Below, piece after piece: positions 48,613 through 60,328 of a stretch of DNA of 64,000 nucleotides; position 1 is the stretch's first letter; every line of letters starts with the position of its first letter. The position numbers and the translations under genes are program-made. Below the pieces are notes generated by a model. That model was given only the letters and a program-made list of their open reading frames with translations, had not been told where the DNA came from and ran no database searches. Source of the DNA: Hibiscus mutabilis (lineage: Eukaryota > Streptophyta > Magnoliopsida > Malvales > Malvaceae); assembly GCA_019671005.1 (NCBI GenBank), contig CM033747.1:25757188-25821187 (forward strand), given 5' to 3'.

Positions 48613-50143
48613 ATGGAAGAGAGGTTATGTCATGTCAAAAGTAGTAACGATACAGTATGGGGATGGTCTGAGGGAATACAGATGGAAAAGAAAGATAGCT
48701 TGACAGCCGAGTATGTGTCAGAAATTACCATGAGCACTCTGATTTTTTCCAAGCAGAATGATATTCACGAGTTAAAAGAAGTATGGCAAGGTTGGGATTC
48801 AGGTATGAAGTAAGCATTCCAGCAAGAATTCGGTGACATAGCTCTTTTACTCGATGTTCAGAACGAAGTGCAGTTATTCAGGGCTCTGACGCAGTTTTGG
48901 AACCCGGGTTATAGTTGTTTCACTTTCAGAAAAGTAGACATGACTCCCACTATAAAAGAATATACCGCTCTACTTCATTGTCCAAAGATCAAAGCAGTAA
49001 ATGTCTATGTCAAACATAAAGACCCACCAACATTTGCAGAGAACTTGATTGATGTCACCGAAATGAGTAAAGAATGGTTTAAAAGAAAGATGGCGAAAAG
49101 GAGAAAGACCGACTGCATTGCTTGGGCTCATATTCGAGGTTTGATCTGCCTACATCCTAATTTACCAAAGAAAAGGTATTTGTTTGCTTTCAGCATCTAT
49201 AGGATGTTTATCTTTCCGAAGGTTTTGGGGCATATAGATTATGCCACGCGGATCTGTTCGAAAAACTTAAGAAAAGTAACAATCCGGCACCAGCTATTCT
49301 GGTAGAGACTTTTCGGTCACTTAATGTATGTAGAAAAGTCGGGGAAGGACGATTCTTAGGGTGCGTCCCATTATTGGAAATTAGGATTCGAAGTCATTTC
49401 TAGGGCATAAAGTTTTCTTACCGTATGTGTCTCACAACTTTTTCTCCTATTTTAGTTTTTCTAAAAGAATATCAAGCAGAGGCCATGACTGAAGAACAAT
49501 CGATGGCCGCCTTTCGAGACCTTCGAGATGACACGGTTAGATGGAAAGTTCTGTGGCTAAATTTAGGAGAATTCTTCTATCGTTGTGGAGAGTATGAATG
49601 GGTACCCTTGCCTGGCATCTGGGGTGGAGTAGGATATTGTCCTTTACTCGTATCTTGATAGTATGGACCGATGCAATTTATTCCTGCTACTCATGGTCTG
49701 AACACTTCTGATTTCAAGCACCAAGGTGGCGTTTATAAAGCGAATGTCCAAAAAATTAGTCGCTCTTGGAAAAATATGCATATGGTTGAAGTTTTTGAAA
49801 ATGATTTACTATTCACTCCGAATTACGAGCAGTGGATGCTCATCCGATTTAACGATTACCTTCCTTTTGCAAATCAAGGGAATGTTCGACCTTTGGAGGA
49901 ACACATGAGGGACGCGCCTTCATATTTGGAAAAAGCTAGAAGAGCTCACGAGAAAGATGTTCGAGCCTTAGAAAAACATATATCCAGTCTTGAAGCGGCA
50001 AATTATTTGGCCTCGGTAGATGTAGATAAATACAAATCTCGAGAGAATGACCTCCTGAAACAAGAGAAAATACTTGAAGAAGACCACGAAGACCTGAGAA
50101 AAGAATGGCTGGAGTTAAAACAAAACCTGCGAATGAATAGTTT
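48613..50143 (+). pseudogene. Tat-element ORF (plant retroelement DUF7745-like), broken and truncated
   Basis: The ATG at 48613 opens a frame with ELKEVWQGWDSGMK, a stop at 48811-48813 and, in the same frame, LFRALTQFWNPGYSCFTFRK, HIRGLICLHPN and YRMFIFPKVLGHIDYATR to 49305. Then a frameshift gives NPAPAILVETFRSLN, WVPLPGIWGGVGYCPLLV and MQFIPATHGL, and ends in a charged coiled coil (about 49900-50143). I know this arrangement from proteins annotated as transposon-derived in Malvaceae genomes and tentatively equate it with DUF7745. Its role is unknown, possibly the extra ORF upstream of gag in Tat/Ogre elements. The chromovirus insertion cuts it at 50144. Confidence 0.7.
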
Positions 50144-53091
50144 TGTAACACCTCAATTCTGTCCCAGATCCGGAGCATCACTTTTGGGTCACCCAAAACC
50201 GACCCATCAAAATTTCTCGTTTAAAACCACAAGTTAAGAATTCTCGAAATAATCAATTACCGTAAAATCCACATAGATAATGATATTAAAAGAGGTTTAC
50301 AAAACATAAGTTCTAATTAAAATACTCCGTTTGACCAAATACAATAAATCAGAATAAAATACAAACTCGACTGTGGTAAGGTCCTATGAATACAACCAGT
50401 CCAAACTAAACATCAAGTACTGTACTCTGAGATTGGCTCGATGCTGGAAAATCCTCCTCGATGTGCTCCTCCAAACAAAACCTGTCAACCTACGCACGGA
50501 AGAAACCACAATTTTGCACGCTGAGCTAACAAAGCTCAATGGTACATTTATACTCTACCGCAATTCATGAATATCATAAAACAAGCATGCATGATAATAT
50601 ATTTAAGAGTGCACAGAAAGGCTTCTCCACATCTAAGGATCATCTTCTAGCCTATCCTAGCTAGAGCTTACCACTGTCTCAAGATACCATTATTATGTAA
50701 GAAGTCTATGAAGCCATCCTAGGCTTACCGTGCACGAAGTCCCACAGACCACTGAATTACGTCCCATACTCTGATCACATAGCCCAAGGATTATTTAGCC
50801 TATACCCGAGATCACAAAGCCCATCAAGTTACATCTCATACCCTGATCACAAAGCCCAAGGGTAATACAACCCGTACCCGAGATCACATAGCCCATCGAG
50901 TAACAACCTTACCCTGATCACAAAGCCCTAGGGTAACTAGTCAACATCGTTTATCCATACAACAACGTAAATAACATACATTCCCTAATGGCCAACGAAG
51001 CCCTAGTATTTTTCTCATGCTCACACAGTCGTCGGGTTACCCGTGATCACATAGTCGTCGAGTAAGGATCATATTCGTATCACTATAGCCACAGATACTT
51101 CCTAGACATACTTGGATCACAATAGCCATAGACAGTCTTATACTACGATCACATAGCCGAACATGATTACTCGAGATCACATAGCCCTTCGAGTTGTATT
51201 TCCATATCCTGATCACACAGCCCAAGTATAGGTTTCGAACCGCATCCAGATCACATAGCCCATGGACACGTCGGATATACTCGATCACATAGCCCGGAGT
51301 ACCCATCCCCTTATTTAAGTGCCCTTGCACTGACTTTATGACACCCGAATTCCTGAACAAGACTCATACGATACCACATGCTCCCCCGAGCATCAATATA
51401 TCTCACCGAGAGATAAAGGCTTCCAGCCAACCATTACCAATGCCTCAAGCCATGACTCATTTGTTACACTATTTAATATACTTCTGTAGGATTCGTTTAC
51501 GCCTTTCTCATTAGATTATCTCATTACTTACGACAACCAGTCTACATGGGCGTCCCTTCAGCACACAACAATGACCCCAAGCTACCTCGTAACAATAACT
51601 GATCCACCACGGACCCTTATGGATTACCAAACCAAGCAACTTATCCAACTGTTACTAAGCCATTAGCTCTTAATCCACATACGGGTTGCTAACCTCGATT
51701 TCTTAGTTTTAGACTTTGTTTTATACCTTTAAGGACCTACCGGATCCTTTACCACGAATTATATAACCCTCGAACGTAAATTCAACTTTCTTTGGCAAAT
51801 TGCCCAACAAGTATCGGTACTCCAAGGTAAGTATCGGTACTGCCCTCCTAGTATCGGTACTCCCCCATGAGTACCGATACCCTAACTAGGTTCGATAGAG
51901 TTAGACTACAAGCCGTACTGATACGCTCTTACCCCGTATCGGTACTCAGCATCGATACTATGATCACCCCGTACCGATCTAAGCCCGTACCGGTACTCTA
52001 CCCTTCACGTACTGGAACGTAAGCCTCTCCTAGGCAATCAACATCGCGTACCTGTACTCCCCAATTGGTACCGGTACCCCTACTAGATTTGAAGGAGTTC
52101 ATCCTAAGGACGTACCAATACGCTACGTACCGTACTGGTACTCAAAGCCTTTCCAAGCAATGTAACAGTGTGTACCGATACGCCCCTTGCGTTCTGATAC
52201 GCCTAAGCGCTATTGGATTTCTATTTGAGTGAGAGGTGTTGATACACGGGAATGCGTACTGATACACCCCTCACAAACCGTCCCTCAATATACAAAGGAG
52301 TACCGGTACGCAGCCACCCCGTACCGATACTCGAGCCAGATTTTGAAACCTAGAGCTCGAGATTACACCAATCCCACCCTTAACCCCTATGAATAAGTCT
52401 CAAATCTTTCCTACAAGTTATTTAGAGTATATTATGTGATTTCCTACCAGTTTTACCCATTATCAACTCCAAAAACGTAATTTACCATTAGAAGAATTTA
52501 AAGCTCAAGAACCCTAACTAAGCAACCCATAAACATAAAACCAAGCAAGGCAATCATCTTATGAGGCTCATGAAACGTAGAAGTTGAAGATGTACTGACC
52601 TTTAGCAAGAATTCACGAACTAAGGCAGCAACCAAGCTTCTTCCACCTCTTCTTCCTTGCTCTAAGCTTCAAACTCAACTTCCACCAAACTAGGAGATAT
52701 TTACCTTGAAAGATAGATCCTTGCTTGCTGGTCAAATCTCCCTTGATCACCAATCCGAGATTTACACTCTTCAACCTCAAGCTTTCATTTTTTCTTTTAG
52801 TTCTTGGGTAGGAGAAATGAGAGGGTTTTTGGGAGAGGAGGACAAGGAAGCCAAGGTGATATCATCACCTCCCTTTTCTGCAGAAAATGTTAAGGCTCTA
52901 CCAGCCTTTGTCCCTCATTTATGGTTTTACCATAATGCCTTTCCTCAAAACCCAACATAAGCCAAGCCCAAACCACCAAACAAGCCCAACAACGCACAGA
53001 GGCCCATAATGGCCTAACATCTCAGCCCGACATATTGGTCCAAGACCCGGGTCAACATCTATTGTTAACTCGAGAAATCTGGGTCGTTACA
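50144..53091 (-). repeat. Left LTR of the chromovirus-type pair
   Basis: 2948 bases, TGTAACACCTCAATTC to GGGTCGTTACA. It holds the array of GATCACATAGCCC words (about 50755-51310) and the GTACCGATAC cluster (51811-52330). It is similar to 56178-59023. Confidence 0.85.
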
Positions 53092-53213
53092 ATTCTCTCA
53101 TCCTTCAAAAAATTTTGTCCTCAAAATTTAAACGGGTGAAAGAGATATATAACCTGAATATATCTAACCACCTCGCCATTCAAACAAGTTCACCTTAATT
53201 AGGGAGAGTTCTC
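53092..53213 (-). promoter_or_regulatory. Polypurine tract and 3' interior end
   Basis: The minus strand reads AAGGATGAGAGAAT just before the LTR start TGTAACGACCC. The same interior sequence recurs at 59024-59145, outside the right LTR. Confidence 0.65.
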
Positions 53214-54839
53214 CCTCAATCTACCTTAGACAGAACCATATCATAAGCCACTCACTCTCAACATTTCTCTTGAGGTTTCCAACGACTCTTTTTCAGCAAC
53301 CAACGACACTTATGATGAACCATTAAACATGGCAACATAACCAATCTCGAGCCACGTTGCTCAAACATCAACTTTAATGACTCACCTCTAAAGGATTCTA
53401 TCTCCGTTAACCAATCCTTTCTACTAGCATCCGTCAACCAAAACCTAACTTGGGCTTTATCTACGTCTAAAATATTGCACCATACCCACAAACTATCGTC
53501 AGGAACGCGCCATGTCCAACAACCATATCTAGTCAAAATCCTTAAAGAACAAGCTCACTACCGATCATTATCACCAATCCACCTTGAACTGACAGCTCTT
53601 TTTCCCAGACTGGACCCACCAAGCCGAAACTTAACCCTTTTATTAACTCGCTTTAACACAATCGAAAATCACTTTCGATTTCAACCACTTGGTTCCGAAA
53701 AAAGACCACTGTCACCTAGGAACTCACACAAGCAACCCAAAACTTAGCCATTCTACTTGCAAGGTCTATGCATCTTCTTCCTCACCCTGGCTTCAGTCCC
53801 AATCATCAGACGTGAAAAGCCATCGGACTGTTCTCAAGGATCGCCAACTGGTTCGTCTAAAAATATTTCCTTGCAAAGTAACCACCCGGTTACCCTTGAC
53901 ACAACTACTGATCCACATTTTCGTTGTGCTACTTTGATAACTTCCATACTGCTTGCCTTAACCGATAACAATTTTGATCGACTCCGTTGGGCAATCCTCC
54001 AACCCCACAAAATCTAGCTCAACAGCTGCACCATCCAAGCAACTATTCTCACGATTCGCCATTAGGACCTCAACCATGATCATCATGACCTTTATCTACT
54101 TTTCTAACGATACCTTTACTCCGACAAACAACACGCGAAGCTCTCACATTTTATGGCCAAAACAAGGTCACCGATCTCACAAACCCGACATTGTTCTTCC
54201 ACCATTGTACTACAGCTCAACACATCCAAGGCCACCATACAAGCTACTTACACGCAGACACGATCTCGGCAAAGCACTTGGCATCGACACCCAGTTGGTC
54301 GCTGGCACAAGTGTACCTCCAACAAGAGTCCGTTAAGTACCACGCCACGAAGCAATGGACACTCACAACGAACCCAGTGTTACCTTTATCGCAATTATAA
54401 ACCACAATCAACCGGTAAGATTGCTCACTCACCAAGGGTACCTCTATACCCTCAAAACACCCACAATACTAAGACTAGGAACTCTTAACCCTCATGTTTA
54501 CAACGCAAGCTAAAAACACCTTGCAACCTGTAGAACCGTCCTTGAGCTAGGACTACAGAGCACAACGTCTACCCTAGAGAGGTTAAGATCCTATATAACC
54601 AACACTAACAACTAGATTCAAACAATCTAAACTTCACCGCTTCTCACACGCAACCTACGACGCACTTGTTCTCTCAAAACCCATATGTGATAAAACCTTA
54701 TCTAGCAAATGATGCAATTCTATTTGCAGCCTAAAGCAATAACAAACCCAAGATTTACCGAGATGCATATCACAAGAACTAGTCTATTACACAACCGAAG
54801 AGCTAAACGGCTAACACAACAGTTAAAACCAACACAAAC
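53214..54839 (-). other. Interior of the pol-less element without recognisable domain
   Basis: Open frames on both strands here have no known motif, and I find no RT YxDD, integrase or protease signature. The composition differs from the LTRs (more C and A on the plus strand). It is probably replacement or filler sequence of a non-autonomous family. Confidence 0.5.
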
Positions 54840-56014
54840 TTATTTACCTGCCATATCCTTGGTCGCAACGCTGTCAACTCCAATCTGAGCTGCTGACTGC
54901 CTCGCAACGCCTCGCGCGCCTACCCTAGCGGTGGATCTCACAAGGCCTCTACCTCGATAGCTTGACGGTGCCCTAGCTCCGCTTCTAGCAAAACTCTGAT
55001 CAAGTCGGGGAGCAGCCAACCTATGAGACTGAACCGATGAGTCCTCATCCATGACTATGCAATCTTTTGCCATATGCCCTAGTGCCCGACACCGATAACA
55101 AACCCTCCGAAGCAAAAAGCATACTCTATGGTAATGTCGGCCACAATGCTAGCACACCGATGGCAGTGGTGCTCCAACAGAACCATCAACATTCCTTTCT
55201 GGCGTAGAAAACAAAGAGCCTCTATGAACCCTCAATCTAGATCCTAAACCAACTCTTGACAACTGGTCCGAAGCAACTCTCTTCGAACTCCTCGAAGCAT
55301 AAAACCTCTCGTGCGGACAGGGAGGAGGATTCATGATATCCGGGGTCTCCGCATCACGACCTCTAGAATCCTCGAACTGATTAGATACTAAACTCTGAAG
55401 CCGCTCAAGTACTTTCGCACTATTGGCCAACTCAGAGAATATCCCAAGCGGACCCGCTGTCACATACAACTAAAGGTCAACATTTAAGCCTTGTCTGAAC
55501 CTCTTGCACCTCAACTCTTCCATGGCAACCAACTCTGGGCATAACATCTCAAACGCAAAAACTCTTGCTCATAAGCAAACACCATTCGATCTCCCTGAAC
55601 CAAATGCAAAAACTGGTCCCTCATCTCATCTATGTGTACCTCACTGATGTACTTCCGGAACTCATCCACAAAGATTTCCCATGTCGGGAGCATAGGCTTT
55701 AGACCCAACTCTACGGTCTCCCACCACTCGTGTGCATTGCCCTTCAGAAGGGAAACAATGCAATCAAGATCATCTTCCGAGCTTCCCTTCATTTGTCTCA
55801 AGATTCTCTGTGTGTCACGCAACCACTGGTCAGCCTTGATCGGGTCATCATCACCCAAGCCTTCGAAACTCTTAGGTCCAAAACAATGAAGCCTCTCTAC
55901 AAGGGTCTTGTGAGGCGTCTCGGATTGCCTCAGGATAACTTGCACCACACGCAAAAGGGCAGAGGTTAGGTTACGAATATGACTTGCCTCTCCACTACCG
56001 GTTCCACCTTCCAT
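54840..56014 (-). pseudogene. Chromovirus-type gag, broken
   Basis: The probable start is the ATG at 56014 (MEGGTGSGEASHIRNL). The capsid-like part reads FEGLGDDDPIKADQWLRDT, LKGNAHEWWETVE, PTWEIFVDEFRKYISEVHI and QGDRMVFAYEQEF. A frameshift near 55500 leads to a basic region (55469-55149). Then come two zinc-binding motifs: HCGRHYHRVC, whose preceding glutamine codon has become a stop, and CYRCRALGHMAKDC (CX2CX4HX4C). Gag of this type assembles particles. It is the only protein the element encodes and is close to the Tekay/Del type. Confidence 0.8.
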
Positions 56015-56157
56015 CAATCCTTTTCTGAAACACAACAAACAAGGTGGCACATCAGGATCCCCGGTCTTATAAATTACACTTAACTTTAGGGACTTGTATT
56101 CACTAGACACCTTACCATGACCTCTACAACATCCAAGGTTTCCTAAAACCGACTAAA

Positions 56158-56174
56158 CCTAGACTCTGATTCCA
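56158..56174 (-). promoter_or_regulatory. tRNA-iMet-type primer binding site
   Basis: The minus strand reads TGGAATCAGAGTCTAGG, two to three changes from the initiator tRNA-Met complement, a few bases inside the LTR at 56178. Confidence 0.75.
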
Positions 56175-56177
56175 AAT

Positions 56178-59023
56178 TATAACACCCTAATTCCGTCCCC
56201 GATCTAGAACATCACTTTCGGGTCACCCAAAACTAACCTATCAAAATTTCTCGTTTAAAACCACAAGTTAAGAATACTCGAAATAATCCATTACCGTAAA
56301 ATTCACGTAGATAATGATATTACGAAACATAAATTCCAATTAAAATACTCTGTTTGATCAAATACAGTAAATCAGAATAAAATACAAACTCGACTGTGGT
56401 AAGGTCCTATGAATACAACCAGTCCAAACTAAACATCAAGTACTGTACTCTGAGATTGGCTCAATGCTAGAAAATCCTCATCGATGTGCTCCTTCAAACG
56501 CAACCTGTCAACCTACGCACGAAAGAAACCACAATTTCGCACGCTGAGCTAACAAAGCTCAGTGGTATATTTCTACTATACCGCAATTCATGAATATCAT
56601 AAAACAAACATGCATGATAATATACTCGAGAGTGCATAGAAAGGCTTCTCCACATCTAAGGATCATCTTCTAGCCTATCCTAGCTAGAGCTTATCACTGT
56701 CTCAAGATACCACTATTATGTAAGAAGTCTACCAAGCCATCCCAGGCTTACCATGCACGAGGTCCCACCGACCACTGAATTACGTCCCATATCATGATCA
56801 CATAGCCCAAGGGTTATCTAGCCTATACCCGAGATCACAAAGCCCGTCGAGTTACATCTCATACCCTGATCACAAAGCTCAAGGATAATACAACCCGTAC
56901 CCGAGATCACATAGCCCATCGAGTAACAACCCTACCCTGATCACATAGCCCTAGGGTAACTAGTCAACATCGTTTATTCATACAACAACGTAAATAACAA
57001 ACATCCCCTAATGGCCAACGAAGCCCTACTATTTTACCCGAGCTCACACAGCCATCGGGTAAGGATCATATCCAGATCACTATAGACAAGATACGTCCTA
57101 GATGTACTTAGATCACAATAGCCACAAGCAGTCTTATCATGCGATCATATAGCCGAACATGATTACTCGAGATCACATAGCCATAGAGTTACTCGAGATC
57201 ACATAGCCCTTCGAGTTATATTTCCATATCCTGATCACATAGCCCAAGGATAGGTTTCGGACCGCATCCAGATCACATAGCCCATAGACACGTTGGATGT
57301 ACTCGATCACATAGCCCGGAATACCCATCCTCTTATTTAAGTGTCATTGCACTGACTCTAGGACATCCAGATTCCTGACCAAGACTCATACAATACCACA
57401 TGCTCCCCCGAGTATCAATATATCTCACCGAGAGATAAAGGCTTCCAGCCAACCATTACCAATGCCTCAAGGCATGACTCGTTTGTTACACTATTTAATA
57501 TGTGTCTGTAGGATTCGTTTACACCTTTGTTATTAGATTATCTCATTACTCACGGCAACCAGCCTACATGGACGTCCCTTCAGCACACAGCAATGACCCC
57601 AAGCTACCTTGTAGCAATAACTGATCCACCACGGACCCCAATGGATTATCAAACCAAGCAACTTATCCAACTGTTACTAAGCCATTAGCCCTTAATCTAC
57701 ATACGGGTTGCTAACCTCGATTTCTTAGTTTTAGAGTTTGTTTTATATCTTTAGGGACCTACCGAATCTTTTACCACGAATTATAGAACCCTCTAACGTA
57801 AACTCAACTTTCTTTGGCAGATTGCCCAGCAAGTATCGGTACTCCAAGGTGAGTATCGGTACTGCCCTCCTAGTATCGATACTCCCTCATGAGTACCGAT
57901 ACCCTAATTAAGTTTGATAGAGTTAGACCACAAGCCGTACCGATACGCTCTTACCCCGTACCGATACTCCACCCTTCGCGTACCGGTACGCTAAGCCTCT
58001 CATCGACAATTAACATCGCGTACTGATACTCCCCAATGGGCACTGGTACCCCTACTAGATTCGAAAGAGTTTATCCTAAGGACGTACCGATACGCTACGT
58101 ACCGTACCAGTACTCAAAGCCTTTTCAGGCAATGTAACAGTGCGTACCGATAAGCCTAAGCGCTACAGGATTTCCATTTGAGTGAGGGGTACCGATACAC
58201 GGGGAGGCGTACCAGTACATCCCTCACAAACTATCCCTTAATATACAAAGGGGTACCGGTACTCGAGCCCAAATTTTAAAACCTGGAGCTCGGGATTACA
58301 CCAATCCCACCCTTAACCCCTATGAATAAGTCTCAAATCTTTCCTACAAATTATTTGGAGTGTATTAAGTAATTTCCTACCAGTTTTGACCATTATCAAC
58401 TCCAAAAACGTGATTTACCATTAGAGGGGTTTAAAGCTCAAGAACCCTAACTAAGCAATCCATAAACATAAAATCAAACAAGGCAATCATTTTATGAGGC
58501 TCATGAAACGTAGGAGTCAGAGATATACTGACCTTTAACAAGAATTCACGAACTAAGGCAGCAACCAAGCTTCTTCCACCTCTTCTTCCTTGCTCCAAGC
58601 TTCAAACTCAACTTCCACCAAACTAGGAGATATTTACCTTGAAAGATAGATCATTGCTTGCTAATCAAATCTCCTTTGATCACCAATCCGAGATTCACAC
58701 TCTTCAACCTCAAGCTTTCATCTTTTCTTTTGATTCTTAGGTAGGAGAAATGAGAGGGTTTTCGGGAGAGAATGACAAGGGAGCCAAGGTGATATCATCA
58801 CCTCCCTTTTTTGCAAAAAATGTTAAGGCTCTACCAGCCTTTGTCCCTTATTTATGGTTTTACCATAATGCCCTTCCTTAAAACCCAACATAAGCCAAGC
58901 CCAAATCACCAAGCAAGCCCAACAACGCACATAGGCCCATAATGGCCCAACATCTCAGCTCGGCGTATTGGTCCAAGACCCGGGTCTAGTCCATTGTTGA
59001 CTCAAAAAATCTGGGTTGTTACA
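56178..59023 (-). repeat. Right LTR of the chromovirus-type pair
   Basis: 2846 bases, TATAACACCCTAATTCC to GGGTTGTTACA. It has the same arrays as its partner (56790-57325 and 57830-58270). The first dinucleotide is TA in place of TG. Confidence 0.85.
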
Positions 59024-59139
59024 ATTCTCCCCTCATTCAAGAAATTTCGTCATCGAAATTTAAACGGATGAAAGAGAGATGTAACCCAAACAGATCTAAC
59101 CACCTCGCCATTCAAACAAGATAACCTTGATTAGGGAGA

Positions 59140-59271
59140 GTTCTCGGTGTCCGGTCTACCTAATCCAAATGACCGATAGAGGCTCTATAAAAAATATATA
59201 CAAGTTTTTTTAAATCTCCTTTTTAAATAAAATTTCCAAATAAAATTATTTATAAAAAAATAGTCGCTACA
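59140..59271 (+). repeat. Remnant of the 3' LTR of the second Tat element
   Basis: From GTTCTCGGTGTCCGG to AGTCGCTACA it matches the last part of the 5' LTR (47825-47942), apart from a 12-base local duplication. It is followed by the exact target duplication AGATC. Confidence 0.85.
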
Positions 59272-59276
59272 AGATC

Positions 59277-60328
59277 ACCATTTCCTAATAAGCTGCCCAC
59301 ATTGAGAAACATAATACGAAGACTTTGCTGGATAGAATGGGAAAAAAATTAGAAGACAAAGTAGAAAGATGGAAACTTATTTTTTCCTTCTATTGATCTA
59401 CTTGATGAGAAGAATTGTAAAATTAAAAGAAAATTTACGTGTCTTTATCTTTCATTGTTTGATAAAGTTGAAAAAAAGAGAAAAGAATATTAAGTTTCAA
59501 AAATAGGTTATATTTCGATATACAAGTTGGGTAAAACAAATTTACACAACCCTTCTATAAAATTTGAAACCTAAATCTCAAACCCTAACACCCTAAAACC
59601 TAAACCTTAAACCCTAAGCCCTAAACTCTAAATTCTAACCATAAACCTTAAATTCTACACCCTACACACTAAACCCCTAAACCCTAAAATTAAAAAACTT
59701 GTATAAACTTTTGTATATCAAAGTATTTTCCTTTAAAAATACATATTTTGAACTAACTCACGTGTACACATAAAGATGAAAAATGATCCCTAGTCTCATT
59801 TTTTTTCCTCACTTTTATTTTCCTACCAAGCACACTTAAAATCTATTTTCTTTCCACCTTTCTACTCCCATTTTTCCTTCCATATTTTCTCCCAACCAAG
59901 CAAAACCGAAGAGCGAAATGCAATATTTTTTCCCATGCATAAGATCCAGCAAATCTGCCATTGGAATCTCAACCTCTTTCTCTAGCTCCTACTGTAACCT
60001 AATTTGCAGCAAACCTTATAGGAGTAGCAATCAGAAAGTGAAGCAACAAATCCAATTATGGACAGAGAATTGAACCTCTAAAAGTCGACTGGTCAGTACA
60101 ATTGGGGCACATAGGGAGAACTTTCTTCAATCAATGCAGTGACAAAAAAGAGCAAGAAAATGAATAGTTTCTGCCATTCTCATTGTTTGTTTTCAACACC
60201 CTGCTACACGCACATCACCCGTAAACCAAATAAAGAAATGGATTGTGTGGCTTGAAGCAATATGAGCGAATATAACAGTAACCAAAAGGCAGCTATCATT
60301 TCCTTTTCAATCTATCTCACTTTCTTCA
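59277..60328. other. Intergenic region downstream of the syntaxin gene
   Basis: No gene seen. It contains the telomere-like stretch at 59575-59695 and presumably the 3' UTR of the syntaxin gene next to 60328. Confidence 0.6.
59575..59695 (+). repeat. Degenerate telomere-like repeat (CCCTAAA)
   Basis: About fifteen words of the form AACCCTAAA, AACCTAAA, AAACTCTAAATTCTAA and CCTACACCC follow one another, close to the plant telomere unit CCCTAAA with substitutions. Such interstitial stretches are common in plant introns and gene flanks and need not mark an old chromosome end. Confidence 0.7.

Larger units (their letters stand above)
50144..59143 (-). mobile_element. Pol-less chromovirus-type elements in tandem (LTR-interior-LTR-interior stub)
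   Basis: Minus-strand order, right to left: interior stub (59143-59024), LTR (59023-56178), interior with gag only (56177-53092), LTR (53091-50144). The stub right of the second LTR repeats the first 120 bases of the interior that follows the left LTR (53092-53213), polypurine tract included. At least one and a fraction element units therefore shared an LTR. No RT or integrase is visible in the 3.1-kb interior. Confidence 0.8.
45234..59271 (+). mobile_element. Second Tat/Ogre-like element, interrupted and internally deleted
   Basis: The exact duplication AGATC (45229-45233 and 59272-59276) brackets a 5' LTR (45234-47942), primer site, leader and an ORF (48613-50143) on the plus strand. Foreign chromovirus-type sequence fills 50144-59139. 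Only the last 127-132 bases of the 3' LTR remain (to 59271). Its LTR end, primer site and leader are homologous to the Tat element at 1656-10731. All pol and most of the 3' LTR are gone. Confidence 0.85.

Noticed and set aside
53475..54488. Plus-strand open frames in the pol-less element interior
   Set aside because: Overlapping frames in all phases with threonine/histidine/serine-rich text, antisense to gag direction, and no motif.
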